64,000 nt of DNA from positions 310,001 through 374,000 of the forward strand of contig JAEYNP010000080.1 of the NCBI GenBank assembly GCA_023412495.1, read 5' to 3'. Under the pieces are notes generated by a model. It was not told the DNA's origin. It did not search any database and saw only the letters and a list, made by a program, of their open reading frames with translations. Positions 54,777 to 63,587 of this stretch are shown here, one piece after another (the first letter of the stretch is position 1; every line of letters starts with the position of its first letter). The translations under genes were made by a program, and so were the position numbers. Source of the stretch: Pseudomonadota bacterium. GTDB taxonomy: Bacteria > Desulfobacterota > Desulfobulbia > Desulfobulbales > Desulfocapsaceae.

Positions 54777-56171
54777 CTAAAAGTGGATGGCCTCGCCGTT
54801 CACGGCCTTCGCCGTCTCCATAATGACCTCGGATATCGTCGGATGGGCGTGTACCATGCCCGCGATATCTTCGGGCAGGAGTTCGGACGATTTAGCCAGC
54901 ATGACTTCATGGATCAATTCGGTGGCGTCGCGGCCGATGATATGGCAGCCCAAGATCTCCTGAGTCTCCGGATCATAGAGCAGCTTGGCCATTCCCTCTG
55001 CCTGGCCGATAGCAACGGCCTTGCCGACGGCCTTATAGGGGAAGACAGCCTTTTTATAGGGTGTGTTCTTCTCCTTGAGCTGTTCTTCCCGAAGACCGAA
55101 ACTCGCCACCTGGGGCTCGCAGTAGATCGCGGAGGGGATGGTATGCACGTCAATCCGTGATCTCGGCTTTCGGCCGGCGATATATTCGACCGCAATCTCC
55201 CCCTCCTTGGATGCGACGTGGGCAAGCAAGGGTGTGTTCACCACATCGCCGATGGCAAAGACGCCTTTTACAGCCGTCTCGTAATAATCCCCGACCTGGA
55301 TGTAGCCTCTCTCGGTCTTCATCCCGATGGTGTCCAGGCCGATGCCTTCCGTATTCGGCCTCCTGCCGAATACGCACAGGGCCTTCTCGGCTTTTACTAT
55401 CTGCTGCTTGTCATCGGTGCCCGCCAGGCTGACCACGACGCCGGCCTTCGTCTTTTCCAGAGAAACGGCCCGGGTGGCGGTCATTATCCCGATACCGGAT
55501 TTCTTGAAGGAGTTCTCAAGGAGTCCCGCCACTTCGGCGTCCTCGAAAGGGAGCACATGAGGCGCCATCTCGACGAGGGTCACTTTCACCTCGAACGAGT
55601 TCATAATGTAGGCGAACTCGCAGCCGATGGCCCCGGCGCCAAGGATAATCAAGCTCTCCGGGAGTTTTGTCATGGAAAGGATACCGGTCGACGACAACAC
55701 CTGCTGTTCGTCGAACTCAAAACCGGGGATTTCGGCCGGACGGGAGCCGGTGGCAATGATGATGTTGCGGCCTTCGATCGTCTTGTCACTGCCCTGCACT
55801 ACGACTCTATTGCGGCCTATGATCCGGGCGGTGCCTTTTATAAGTTCGACTTTATTCTTTTTGAGCAGAAACTCGACTCCGGCATTCAACTTTTCTGTTG
55901 CCTCGCGGGATTTCCTCTGCACCCGGCCATAGTCGAAGTTCCGGGTATCGATTGAAAGCCCCATATGCTCCAGCTCACGCCTGTCATTGAACAAGTGCGC
56001 CTGGTGGATCAGACTCTTCGACGGGATGCAGCCCCAGTTGAGGCAGACCCCACCGGGTTTATCCTTCTCGATGATACAGGCTTTGAGGCCCAGCTGGCCG
56101 GCACGTATTCCCGCGACATAGCCTCCGGGCCCTGCGCCAATGATAACGACATCGTATGTAACCGAATCCAC
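54777..56171 (-). CDS. lpdA: dihydrolipoyl dehydrogenase (E3)
   Basis: A 464-residue flavoprotein that reoxidises dihydrolipoamide with NAD. The FAD loop YDVVIIGAGPGGYVAGIRAG is at the N-terminus, the redox disulfide is in GGVCLNWGCIPSKSL, the NAD-binding loop LIILGAGAIGCEFAYIMNSF is mid-chain, and the second FAD motif is GVFAIGDVVNTPLLAH. The C-terminal catalytic histidine is in VHAHPTISEVIME. The GTG at 56171 (second of two tandem GTG codons) is six bases after AAGGGGG; the frame extends to 56222. It is co-directional with E1/E2 upstream and lipB-lipA downstream and should be the E3 of that complex. Confidence 0.94.
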   Translation of the reverse strand: MDSVTYDVVIIGAGPGGYVAGIRAGQLGLKACIIEKDKPGGVCLNWGCIPSKSLIHQAHLFNDRRELEHMGLSIDTRNFDYGRVQRKSREATEKLNAGVEFLLKKNKVELIKGTARIIGRNRVVVQGSDKTIEGRNIIIATGSRPAEIPGFEFDEQQVLSSTGILSMTKLPESLIILGAGAIGCEFAYIMNSFEVKVTLVEMAPHVLPFEDAEVAGLLENSFKKSGIGIMTATRAVSLEKTKAGVVVSLAGTDDKQQIVKAEKALCVFGRRPNTEGIGLDTIGMKTERGYIQVGDYYETAVKGVFAIGDVVNTPLLAHVASKEGEIAVEYIAGRKPRSRIDVHTIPSAIYCEPQVASFGLREEQLKEKNTPYKKAVFPYKAVGKAVAIGQAEGMAKLLYDPETQEILGCHIIGRDATELIHEVMLAKSSELLPEDIAGMVHAHPTISEVIMETAKAVNGEAIHF

Positions 56172-56363
56172 CACATTCCCCCTTATCTCTTTCTCGGCCC
56201 AGACCAGCGGCCGATCAGGCATCGCAGCCTATGATGCCGATCAGCCCGTGCTAGTCTCTTTGAATATCTCGTGCCTCAGCCTAATGCAGGCTGGCGCCCG
56301 CAACCCAAGGGTTGTTATCCCCTCCTACAGCAGAGGGGACTCTTTTCAGTACCCCCTGAGGGT

Positions 56364-56420
56364 ATAAGTACCTTCACGAAACCATTCTAAAAAACAAGAA
56401 ATGAATTTCTAAGGTACTAA
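56364..56420. repeat. dispersed ~55-bp palindromic repeat, copy 2
   Basis: Starts ATAAGTACCTTCACGAA and ends TTTCTAAGGTACTAA. AGTACCTT (56367-56374) and AAGGTACT (56411-56418) are perfect arms. It overlaps the end of the small gene at 56417 and lies in the gap before lpdA. The other copy is at 6880. Confidence 0.55.
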
Positions 56421-56626
56421 AGCTTCGCCAGATCAGCCGAGATCGCTTCGATTTTTGCCACGGTGACGCGTCCCTGGGAAAGAGGCATGATCTGCTTGAG
56501 GGTCATGCCCATGGCCATTTTCATCCGTGGGTCGCTGGTCATGCCGGGGCAGTGTTTCTCAAGGACGGACTTGATGCGATCATCAGCTAAAAGGACGGAC
56601 ATCGGTGATTCCACTGTAGCTGCCAT
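56417..56626 (-). CDS. small conserved-looking protein of unknown function
   Basis: The 69-residue frame begins at an ATG preceded by AAGGAG. It has a single cysteine in VLEKHCPGM and methionine-rich helices (MKMAMGMTLKQIMPLSQG). A frame starting at 56650 has no ribosome-binding site. I do not recognise a named family. Its position between the C_GCAxxG_C_C protein and E3 genes on the same strand suggests that it belongs to the same operon. Confidence 0.65.
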   Translation of the reverse strand: MAATVESPMSVLLADDRIKSVLEKHCPGMTSDPRMKMAMGMTLKQIMPLSQGRVTVAKIEAISADLAKL

Positions 56627-56764
56627 GCTTTGTCTCCTTCTTCCATACAATCATTTATCACAATAGAGCCCTCTGGGGGCTCCCGCCTCTTATCCCTTCT
56701 CTGCGAATTCCCATATCCTTCACCCGGTAAAGCACGGCCAGTCGATCCGGAATGAAACGGCCTT

Positions 56765-57232
56765 TCAGGACTCCACAGGCGCAAACTCCTTTTCATCATA
56801 GACAGCTTCGGGCTTAAAACCGTTCTCCAGGAGCAGGAATTTGACCTTTCTGTACGTACCAAGTACGAGTGAGCCACACCTGCTGCAGGCGTTGGAATCC
56901 TCCCCAAGAATGTCGTCGCAGCGGATGCCACCAAACAATCGGCCGTATTCCCGTGAAAACCATGCCACCAGCTCTTCGACCATGATGATCAACCTGTGAT
57001 CATCCGGATCCTCCGCGGCTCCCCTGCCGGCATAGAGCCCGAGCAGGCATGCTCCTCCCGTAAGGGCTCCGCAGACCTCACCGCTGAACATTCCTGCAGC
57101 CAGACCGGATACGGCCCGAACCAGATCCCTGTCTGTTTGCCCCCGGTCTTCCATCCCCATGAGAAGAAGCATCTGGCTGCAGCAGAAGCCTTCTTCTTTC
57201 AGTTTGACCAGGCGATCGGCTCCCTTCGCCAT
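56765..57232 (-). CDS. C_GCAxxG_C_C family redox protein
   Basis: A 155-residue cysteine-rich protein. The family pattern is visible as FCCSQMLL near residue 16, VCGALTGGACLLGL near 54 (GALTGG in place of GCAxxG), and later cysteines in IRCDDILGE and NACSRCGSL. Proteins of this family occur with Mo/W enzymes and ferredoxins in strict anaerobes. The gene is 42 bp after the ferredoxin. Its exact reaction is unknown. Confidence 0.85.
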   Translation of the reverse strand: MAKGADRLVKLKEEGFCCSQMLLLMGMEDRGQTDRDLVRAVSGLAAGMFSGEVCGALTGGACLLGLYAGRGAAEDPDDHRLIIMVEELVAWFSREYGRLFGGIRCDDILGEDSNACSRCGSLVLGTYRKVKFLLLENGFKPEAVYDEKEFAPVES

Positions 57233-57274
57233 CCTGCTTCTCCACTTCTCCGGACTGCCCTGATCGCGGTCAGG

Positions 57275-57547
57275 TCAACGGCCCCGGGCGAAACCCAGTC
57301 CCGGCATGATGTGAATCGCTTTTGTGCGGCATACACCGACGCACTTGAGACAACCCACACAACATTGCCCGACCTTGGCTTCGACTTTCCCGTCGGCTCT
57401 TCGCATCAGGACCCCGTACTTGCAGACAGCCAGACATTCATCGCATCCCACGCAAAGCATGGGTCTCACGCGGGCAGTGAACAGACCGACCACTCCTGCC
57501 CGCCGGTTGCGGGCGTTGCCGTTGCCGCCGTTTCCAGTACGATCCGG
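57275..57547 (-). CDS. two-[4Fe-4S] ferredoxin-like subunit
   Basis: The 90-residue protein carries two ferredoxin motifs: CVGCDECLAVC near residue 37 and CVGCLKCVGVC near 67. A glycine/asparagine-rich N-terminus precedes them. The ATG at 57547 follows GAGAGG; the frame is open further upstream inside the oxidoreductase gene in a shifted frame, so that extension is a shadow. It lies 16 bp after the molybdopterin oxidoreductase, so it is probably its electron-transfer subunit or partner. Confidence 0.88.
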   Translation of the reverse strand, partial: PDRTGNGGNGNARNRRAGVVGLFTARVRPMLCVGCDECLAVCKYGVLMRRADGKVEAKVGQCCVGCLKCVGVCRTKAIHIMPGLGFARGR

Positions 57548-57563
57548 CATTGACCCTCTCATC

Positions 57564-60176
57564 TTAGATCTTGAATGCCTTGGGATACCCGGATTTCCCC
57601 TCGGAGAACATTTCATGGGGCACCCTGTCCGCCAGCCACTCGGGCTCCTCGCAGCGGTACACCTTGCACAGCAGCCCGCGATTGGACCAGTTGCCGCAGA
57701 TGGGATCGAGGATCTCGGGGTTGTCATCCGTCAGCACATTGGCATTGGAGATGAATGCCCCGCACAGCCACGGCTCCTCCGCCGGGAGCTCCGGATACCA
57801 CCAGCTCGGCTGGGCGATGATGACTCCGGGTTTGAGCGCGAACCCGAGTCGCGCAACCTGACGGATGCGTCCCCGCGGCGTCTCGATCCAGCACCAGTCG
57901 CCGTCGCGGATGCCCAGCTCGCGGGCGGTCTCCATGTGGATCTCGAAGATGGGCCAGGGATGCATCTCCCGCGTGCCGGTTCCCGGCACCCGGTGCTCCG
58001 AATGGAACATCGGCACGAACCTGCCGCCGGTGGTGAGGATGATCGGATACTCCTTGGCCACTTCGGGGGTGCTGATGGGCGATTCGGCCGGCTCCCGGAA
58101 CAGCGGCAGGGGATCGTAATCCAGGTCCTCGATGATGCTCGAATAGATCTCGCAGCGCCGGGAAGGCGTGGCGAAGCCGCGAACCTGGCCGTCCTGGCGG
58201 ATCGACTTGTGCTTCTCGAACTGATCCGCGGAGGTCATATCGGGGAAGAGCATGCCGGTTTCGCAGAATTCCTTGTAGGTCACGCCGATCCGATCGAGCC
58301 GGTGGGCGATCACTTCCTCGTAGGTCTCCCACGGCCAGTGCTCCTTCTGCCCCATTCGTAAGCCCAGGCCCCGGAAGAAGTCATAGTCCATGCGCCGATC
58401 CGCCACCGGCTCTGAGGCACGGGGGCCGCCGAGGAACATATCCAGGGAATCCTCAATATTGGTGAACATCGGCCGCTCCATCCAGTCGGCGGCGGGCAGG
58501 ACGTAGTCGGCCAGCGCCGCGGTGGGGGTCATCCAATATTCGAGCGAAACAAAGAGGTCGAGCGATTTCAAAGCCTTGTAGACCATCTTGGTATTCGGCG
58601 CCCAGACCATGGGGTTCGACGACCAGGATATGACCGCACGAACCGGATACGGGTCGTCGTTCAGAATGGCCCGCCATAAGAGCGGCGTGGCGCTCAGCAT
58701 CTGATGGAGCTGGGGCCGCGCGACTCCCCACATCTCCCGGAAGGGGATATCGGAGAGCTCGAAGCCTTTCCAGCCCATCATCCGGAACCGGTCGTTGCCG
58801 AGCAGTTTTTCCCGCGCCTCCGGCGAGACCATCTCCGACAGCTCCAGCTCGCCGTCGCGGACCGGGAACTGCCCGTTGATGACCGGGCCGGGCTCGGGGA
58901 GGTAATCGCCGCCGGGAACGTCCAGGTTGCCGGTGATCGAGCGCAGGATGACCTTGCAGACCGCCCCGCTGGTCGCGTTCCAGCCGGCCTGGTCGATAGC
59001 GCCGACGCCCCAGCCCATGCAGCTCGGCTTCTCGGTGGCGTAGGTCCTGGCGGCGTGCTCGATTTTATGGGCCGGCACGCCGGTGATCTGGGCGACCTTT
59101 TCGGGCGGATACTCGTCACAGCGTTCCTTGAGCAGGGCGAAGGCCGTCCGGCAGGCAACCTTCTTGCCATTCGCGAGGGTTACTTCGAAATCTCCCTCGA
59201 TGGCATTGTCAACACCTTCTTCCTCGTAACGGTTCTGGCTGGACACCCACACGGCCGGCTTTTGCGTTTTGCTGTTCCAGGCCGCGAAATTTTCCTTTTT
59301 GCCGCCTTTGCGCAGATCGGCCTCGCGCAGCAGTTTCCTGGTGTCCATGCGGACCAGGAAGGGGCCGTTGGACCAGTTCTTGACGAAATCCACGTCATAG
59401 ATCTTCTCGTTGAAGATGACGTTCAGCCAGGCCAGCATCATCGCCGTATCGGTGCCGGGGCGAATGGGCAGGTAGGTCTCTGCATCGCGAACCGCATCGA
59501 TCATATACGGATCGATAACAATGACGTTCGGCTTCTGGTCCTCATTGGAACAGGCAGCCCTGAGCTGCTTCACAGTCCAGGCCTGTGGGCTGTGACGCTC
59601 GTTGATGCGGGCGCCCCAGATGACAATGGTCTTGGACAGGCCGATGGTGGCGTTGAGAGCGGTTTCCGAGAGGAAGCCGACCATCGCCAGGTTGATGGTA
59701 TACAGCCAGCACCAGCAGATGCTCCCCGGGTCGGCCAGGTTGCCGGGATTGCCCCAGAGATTAGTGAAGCGGCTGCGGGCCCACAGGTGGTCGGAGCGGT
59801 AGGTCCCTTCCGTGACGGCGAGCGTCTCGGGGCCGTACTTCTCTTTCAATTCGTTGAGCTTGGCGGCAATTTCATCGAGTGCCTGCTCGTAGGGGATCTT
59901 TTCCCATTTGTTCTCCCCCCGTTCGCCGACTCGCTTCAAGGCGTGATTGATACGCTTGGGATGATAGTGATTCTTTATGGCCCTCTCGCCATTCGGCCCG
60001 ATCCGCTCGCACATTCCGGTCAGCGGATCCGTCTCATCGGGCTTCATCCTGACGATCTTTCCATCCTTGGTTCCAATCAGCATCCCGCAGTGGACATGGC
60101 AAAAGAAGCACCTCGATTTTTTCCAGGTAACGCCGTCCTCATCCACGTGGCCTTCTATGGTCAATTCATCCGACAT
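57564..60176 (-). CDS. molybdopterin (Mo/W) oxidoreductase, DMSO reductase family
   Basis: The 870-residue catalytic protein has an N-terminal [4Fe-4S] site, CFFCHVHC with the fourth cysteine in LTGMCERIG. The bis-MGD-binding segments include WERI-type KWEKIPYEQALDEIAAKLNE, PGSICWCWLYT (a possible metal-ligand cysteine), IVIDPYMIDAV and the C-terminal molydop_binding domain (EYPIILTTGGRFVPMFHSEH). It shares overall plan with acetylene hydratase and related enzymes, but the catalytic aspartate of that enzyme, next to the cluster, is histidine here. There is no twin-arginine signal, so it is cytosolic. ATG 60176 follows GAGGAG. It is placed between E2 and ferredoxin genes. The substrate is unknown. 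Confidence 0.92.
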   Translation of the reverse strand: MSDELTIEGHVDEDGVTWKKSRCFFCHVHCGMLIGTKDGKIVRMKPDETDPLTGMCERIGPNGERAIKNHYHPKRINHALKRVGERGENKWEKIPYEQALDEIAAKLNELKEKYGPETLAVTEGTYRSDHLWARSRFTNLWGNPGNLADPGSICWCWLYTINLAMVGFLSETALNATIGLSKTIVIWGARINERHSPQAWTVKQLRAACSNEDQKPNVIVIDPYMIDAVRDAETYLPIRPGTDTAMMLAWLNVIFNEKIYDVDFVKNWSNGPFLVRMDTRKLLREADLRKGGKKENFAAWNSKTQKPAVWVSSQNRYEEEGVDNAIEGDFEVTLANGKKVACRTAFALLKERCDEYPPEKVAQITGVPAHKIEHAARTYATEKPSCMGWGVGAIDQAGWNATSGAVCKVILRSITGNLDVPGGDYLPEPGPVINGQFPVRDGELELSEMVSPEAREKLLGNDRFRMMGWKGFELSDIPFREMWGVARPQLHQMLSATPLLWRAILNDDPYPVRAVISWSSNPMVWAPNTKMVYKALKSLDLFVSLEYWMTPTAALADYVLPAADWMERPMFTNIEDSLDMFLGGPRASEPVADRRMDYDFFRGLGLRMGQKEHWPWETYEEVIAHRLDRIGVTYKEFCETGMLFPDMTSADQFEKHKSIRQDGQVRGFATPSRRCEIYSSIIEDLDYDPLPLFREPAESPISTPEVAKEYPIILTTGGRFVPMFHSEHRVPGTGTREMHPWPIFEIHMETARELGIRDGDWCWIETPRGRIRQVARLGFALKPGVIIAQPSWWYPELPAEEPWLCGAFISNANVLTDDNPEILDPICGNWSNRGLLCKVYRCEEPEWLADRVPHEMFSEGKSGYPKAFKI

Positions 60177-60241
60177 GTTGTTTCTCCTCGTTTGATTTGG
60201 ATTCTTTCGTATCCCACTGCGCTTGTGCTGCTGAAACCCGG

Positions 60242-61555
60242 CTACATCATGATCAGCCACGGATCCTCGATCATCTGCTGCATCAGGCCCATGAACTGGG
60301 CGGGAGGCGCCCCGTCCATGACCCGGTGATCGAAGGCGAAGGACATGGGCATCATCGGCCTGACGACGATCTCGCCACCCACGACGACGGCCTTGTCGAC
60401 AATGGATGAGGTGCCGAGAATGGCGGCTTCCGGCTGGTTGATGATGGGGGTCTGAATATGCCAGAGGTTGGTGAACGTGCCGGTATTGGTGATGGTGAAG
60501 GTACCGCCGGTCAATTCGTCCATGGATATCGTTCCCGCCCTGGCTTTATCCGTCAGCTCTTTCCTGGCCCTGCTGATCTGGCCGAGCGTCATCTGGTCGG
60601 CATTGCGGATGACCGGCACCAGCAGGCCGCTTTCGGTGTCGCTCTTCATTACCGAGACGGCAAAGCCGATATTGATATCCGCCCATAGCCTGATCTCCTC
60701 GCCGACGATGCTCGAGTTGACGATCGGCACGGCCTTGAGCGCCTTGGCGGCCATGTAGATGAACAGGTCCGTATAGGTGATCTTGAAACCGAGAATTGGG
60801 GCCTTGCCGACATAATGGCCGCGGAGCTTAACCACCTCCGTCATGTCGAACTCCACCATGGCGGAGACCCGGGCGGTCGACGAAGTGCTCTGATGAAGGT
60901 TTTCGGCGATCCGTTTTCGCATGCCGTTCAGGGCAATGACCGACTTCACCCGCTTACCGGCGTAGACCTCTGCCGGAACCTGAACAGTAATTTCCTTTGG
61001 CACAGGGGCGGGCTCGGCAACCGGAACGGGTGCGGCCTTCTTCTGGGCCTGAACCGTCAGAGCCTGTTCGATATCCCTCTTCACTGTCCTGCCTTCGGGC
61101 CCTGATCCCTTCACTGCCGAGATCTCCAGCCCATTCATCCGGGCAAGTTTTTTGGCGAGCGGTGAGGCCTTGATTCGTCCCCCGGCGCCGCAAGTCATCG
61201 TTGGAGTGTTTTCTCCGGCAGGGACCTGCACTGCCGGTGCTGCGTCATCCGCCGCAAGGCCGGCCTCCTCCGCCCCGGCAAAGGCCGCCGGATTGCTTGT
61301 CACGGTTTCGAACTCCTGGGCCGTTTCGGCGACAACCCCGACCACGGTACCGCAGGGATAATCCTCGCCTGCCTGCGCCAGGATGGCCAGGGTGCCGGCA
61401 GTCGGGGCCGTGACTTCATGGGCGACCTTTTCGGTCTCGAGGATCAGGAGAACCTGCTCCGCCTGCACCTGGTCACCATGGTTTGCCACCCACTGGGCGA
61501 TCTTCCCCTTCTCCATGGTCATGCCCAGCTTCGGTATGAATACGTTCTTGATCAA
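60242..61555 (-). CDS. acoC: dihydrolipoamide acyltransferase E2 (acetoin/2-oxoacid type)
   Basis: The 437-residue core protein of the complex. The lipoyl domain (1-80) carries the lipoyl lysine in LETEKVAHEV. The E1/E3-binding domain is at about 125-165 (KASPLAKKLARMNGLEISAV). The catalytic acyltransferase domain ends with the active-site FAFDHRVMDGAPPA. It lies 10 bp after the E1 beta gene. It transfers the acyl group from lipoate to CoA. Symbol given by analogy with acetoin dehydrogenase operons; pyruvate or branched-chain substrates cannot be excluded. Confidence 0.93.
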   Translation of the reverse strand: MIKNVFIPKLGMTMEKGKIAQWVANHGDQVQAEQVLLILETEKVAHEVTAPTAGTLAILAQAGEDYPCGTVVGVVAETAQEFETVTSNPAAFAGAEEAGLAADDAAPAVQVPAGENTPTMTCGAGGRIKASPLAKKLARMNGLEISAVKGSGPEGRTVKRDIEQALTVQAQKKAAPVPVAEPAPVPKEITVQVPAEVYAGKRVKSVIALNGMRKRIAENLHQSTSSTARVSAMVEFDMTEVVKLRGHYVGKAPILGFKITYTDLFIYMAAKALKAVPIVNSSIVGEEIRLWADINIGFAVSVMKSDTESGLLVPVIRNADQMTLGQISRARKELTDKARAGTISMDELTGGTFTITNTGTFTNLWHIQTPIINQPEAAILGTSSIVDKAVVVGGEIVVRPMMPMSFAFDHRVMDGAPPAQFMGLMQQMIEDPWLIMM

Positions 61556-61565
61556 GGCGCCCTCC

Positions 61566-62555
61566 TTAATTCTTTGCCGGGATTGATTCTTTCTGGTACG
61601 TCACCGATCTGATGGCGGCAACGACCTGGTCGGCGTTGGGAATGGTATATTTCTCCATGGCGGCGCCGGCGACCGGCATATTCCGGGCGCAGACCCTCGT
61701 GACGGGGGCATCGAGATAGTCGAAGGCCTGCTCCATGATCTGCTGCCCCAACTCCGCCGCCACTCCGCAGCGTTCCGTATCTTCGTCGACGATGACCACC
61801 CGGTTGGTCTTCTTCACCGACTCGAGGATCGTCGCCATGTCGAGGGGTTCAAGGGACCGGGGATCGATGACTTCGACGCTGATTTCATCCTTCAGCGTTT
61901 CCGCGGCCGCAAGGGCATGATGGACCATGTAGAGGGTGGCGACGACGGTGACATCGGTGCCCTGGCGCTTGATATCCGCCTGGCCCAGGGGGATGACATA
62001 CTCCTCTTCGGGGATCTCCCCGGTCATGCCCATCAGCTTCTTATGAAAGAAATAGCAGACCGGGTTGTTGTCGCGGATTGCCGCCTTCATCAAACCCTTG
62101 GCGTCGTAGGGCGTGCTGGGCATGACGAGCTTGAGGCCCGGGTTGTTCAGGATCATGGCGGCCGGGACATGGGAGTGCTCGGGCCCGGTGCCGAAGCCGC
62201 CGCCGGCGACGCCGACGAAGACGCAGGGGGCGTTGACCTGGCCGTTGTGGGCGAAGTACTGCTGCGCAGCCTTCAGGAGCACTTCATCGCCCGCACAGTA
62301 GATGAAATCGGCAAAGGTCAGGTCGCAGACAGGACGAAACCCCGCGCAGGCCGCCCCCACCGCTGCACCGGCGTTGGCCAGTTCGCTGAGCGGGGCGTCC
62401 ATCACTCGTTCCGGCCCGAACCGGTCGACGAGGCCCTTGGTAATCATAAAGGGGCTTTCCTGGACGTTCTCGCCGATGATGAAGACGGTCTCGTCCCGTT
62501 CCATTTCCTCGGCGAAGGCCTCGGAGATCGCCTGCCAGTAGTTCAATTTTTTCAT
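61566..62555 (-). CDS. acoB: thiamine-dependent dehydrogenase E1 beta subunit
   Basis: The 329-residue subunit starts MKKLNYWQAISEAFAEEMER, with the acidic cofactor-contacting E in FIIGENVQE and the family segment RVMDAPLSELANAGAAVGAA. The C-terminal transketolase domain contains VEVIDPRSLEPLD and VDEDTERCGVAAEL. It pairs with E1 alpha (17 bp upstream) to decarboxylate or cleave the substrate with thiamine diphosphate and pass the acyl group to lipoate. Acetoin dehydrogenase is the most likely type from subunit lengths and gene order. Confidence 0.93.
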   Translation of the reverse strand: MKKLNYWQAISEAFAEEMERDETVFIIGENVQESPFMITKGLVDRFGPERVMDAPLSELANAGAAVGAACAGFRPVCDLTFADFIYCAGDEVLLKAAQQYFAHNGQVNAPCVFVGVAGGGFGTGPEHSHVPAAMILNNPGLKLVMPSTPYDAKGLMKAAIRDNNPVCYFFHKKLMGMTGEIPEEEYVIPLGQADIKRQGTDVTVVATLYMVHHALAAAETLKDEISVEVIDPRSLEPLDMATILESVKKTNRVVIVDEDTERCGVAAELGQQIMEQAFDYLDAPVTRVCARNMPVAGAAMEKYTIPNADQVVAAIRSVTYQKESIPAKN

Positions 62556-62572
62556 GATGGAGTACCTCTCGC

Positions 62573-63553
62573 TTAAGGTGCGTAGACGATTTCAGGCAAC
62601 CTGGCCGGATCGGGATAGGGGCTATCGAGGGCGAATTTTTCCGCCTCTGCCATTTCCGCCGCATATTCCCGCTCGATCTCTTCCATGAGTCCGGCAGTCA
62701 GAACACCTTCCGCCAGCAGCCGGTCACGGCATAATTTGAGCGGATCCCTCTCCTTCCACTCTGCGATCTCCTCCTGGGACCTCGGCTTGTTATGGCTCAC
62801 GTCCGGCCTGCCCTCCGAGTGACTTCTGAACCGGTAGGTCTTGCACTCGATAAGGGTCGGCCCCTCTCCCTTTCTGGCCCGCTCCACCGCTTTCTCCATG
62901 GCTTCTCGCACCGCGAAGACATCCATGCCGTCGACGATGACACCCGGCATGTCGTAGGCCTTGGCCACCTGGGCGATATCCTTGACGGCACTGGTATCCT
63001 TGAACGGCGTAAACCAGGCCATAAGGTTGTTCTCGACCACCCAGACGACCGGCAGCTTCCAGCAGGCCGCCATATTCATGGCTTCGTGTGCCTGGCCGCG
63101 CTGCATGCCGCCGTCGCCGGTGAAGCAGGCGCATACCTGCCCCTGTCCACGCTTCTTCGCCGCCAGGGCGTAGCCCGCCGACAGAACAAAGCACGAACCG
63201 ATGGTTCCCCCTACCCCGAGCGCACCGTTTTCCTTATCCACCATGTGAACACCTGTGATTCCTCCCCCCCAACCGGTAGCCTTGCCGAGGTGCTCGGCCA
63301 CGCAGGCCTTGGGATCGATCCCCTTGCCGATGGCGTAGGGCACGCCATGGCCGCGGATGTGCATATACACGTAGTCCTCTTTGTTCAGGACCGAGCAGGC
63401 GCCGACCCCGATGGCCTCATGGCCCTGCGCGCTGTGGTAAAAGGTGAGGAGCTTCCCTTCCGAAGCCATACGAACATTGAGTTCGTCGTATTTTCTTGCC
63501 CGGACGAGCCCCCGGTACAGCGTAAGTTTTTTATCCTTGGTGAGTTTCGGCAT
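62573..63553 (-). CDS. acoA: thiamine-dependent dehydrogenase E1 alpha subunit
   Basis: The 326-residue subunit has the HSAQGHEAIGVGACSVLN entry loop, the RGHGVPYAIGKG segment and the thiamine diphosphate motif from GDGGMQRGQAHEAMN to VVENN. The usual GDGAxxEG is GDGGMQRG here, so the conserved glutamate after the motif is arginine. RFRSHSEGRPDVS is the phosphorylation-loop region. It is first of the three complex genes and lies 34 bp after the M24 peptidase gene. Confidence 0.93.
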   Translation of the reverse strand: MPKLTKDKKLTLYRGLVRARKYDELNVRMASEGKLLTFYHSAQGHEAIGVGACSVLNKEDYVYMHIRGHGVPYAIGKGIDPKACVAEHLGKATGWGGGITGVHMVDKENGALGVGGTIGSCFVLSAGYALAAKKRGQGQVCACFTGDGGMQRGQAHEAMNMAACWKLPVVWVVENNLMAWFTPFKDTSAVKDIAQVAKAYDMPGVIVDGMDVFAVREAMEKAVERARKGEGPTLIECKTYRFRSHSEGRPDVSHNKPRSQEEIAEWKERDPLKLCRDRLLAEGVLTAGLMEEIEREYAAEMAEAEKFALDSPYPDPARLPEIVYAP

Positions 63554-63587
63554 AATACCTGTCTCCTGGCAAACTTGGATGTCTGCT

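Noticed and set aside
58704..60329. A 541-codon plus-strand frame
   Set aside because: Antisense to the molybdopterin oxidoreductase and E2; no recognisable domain.
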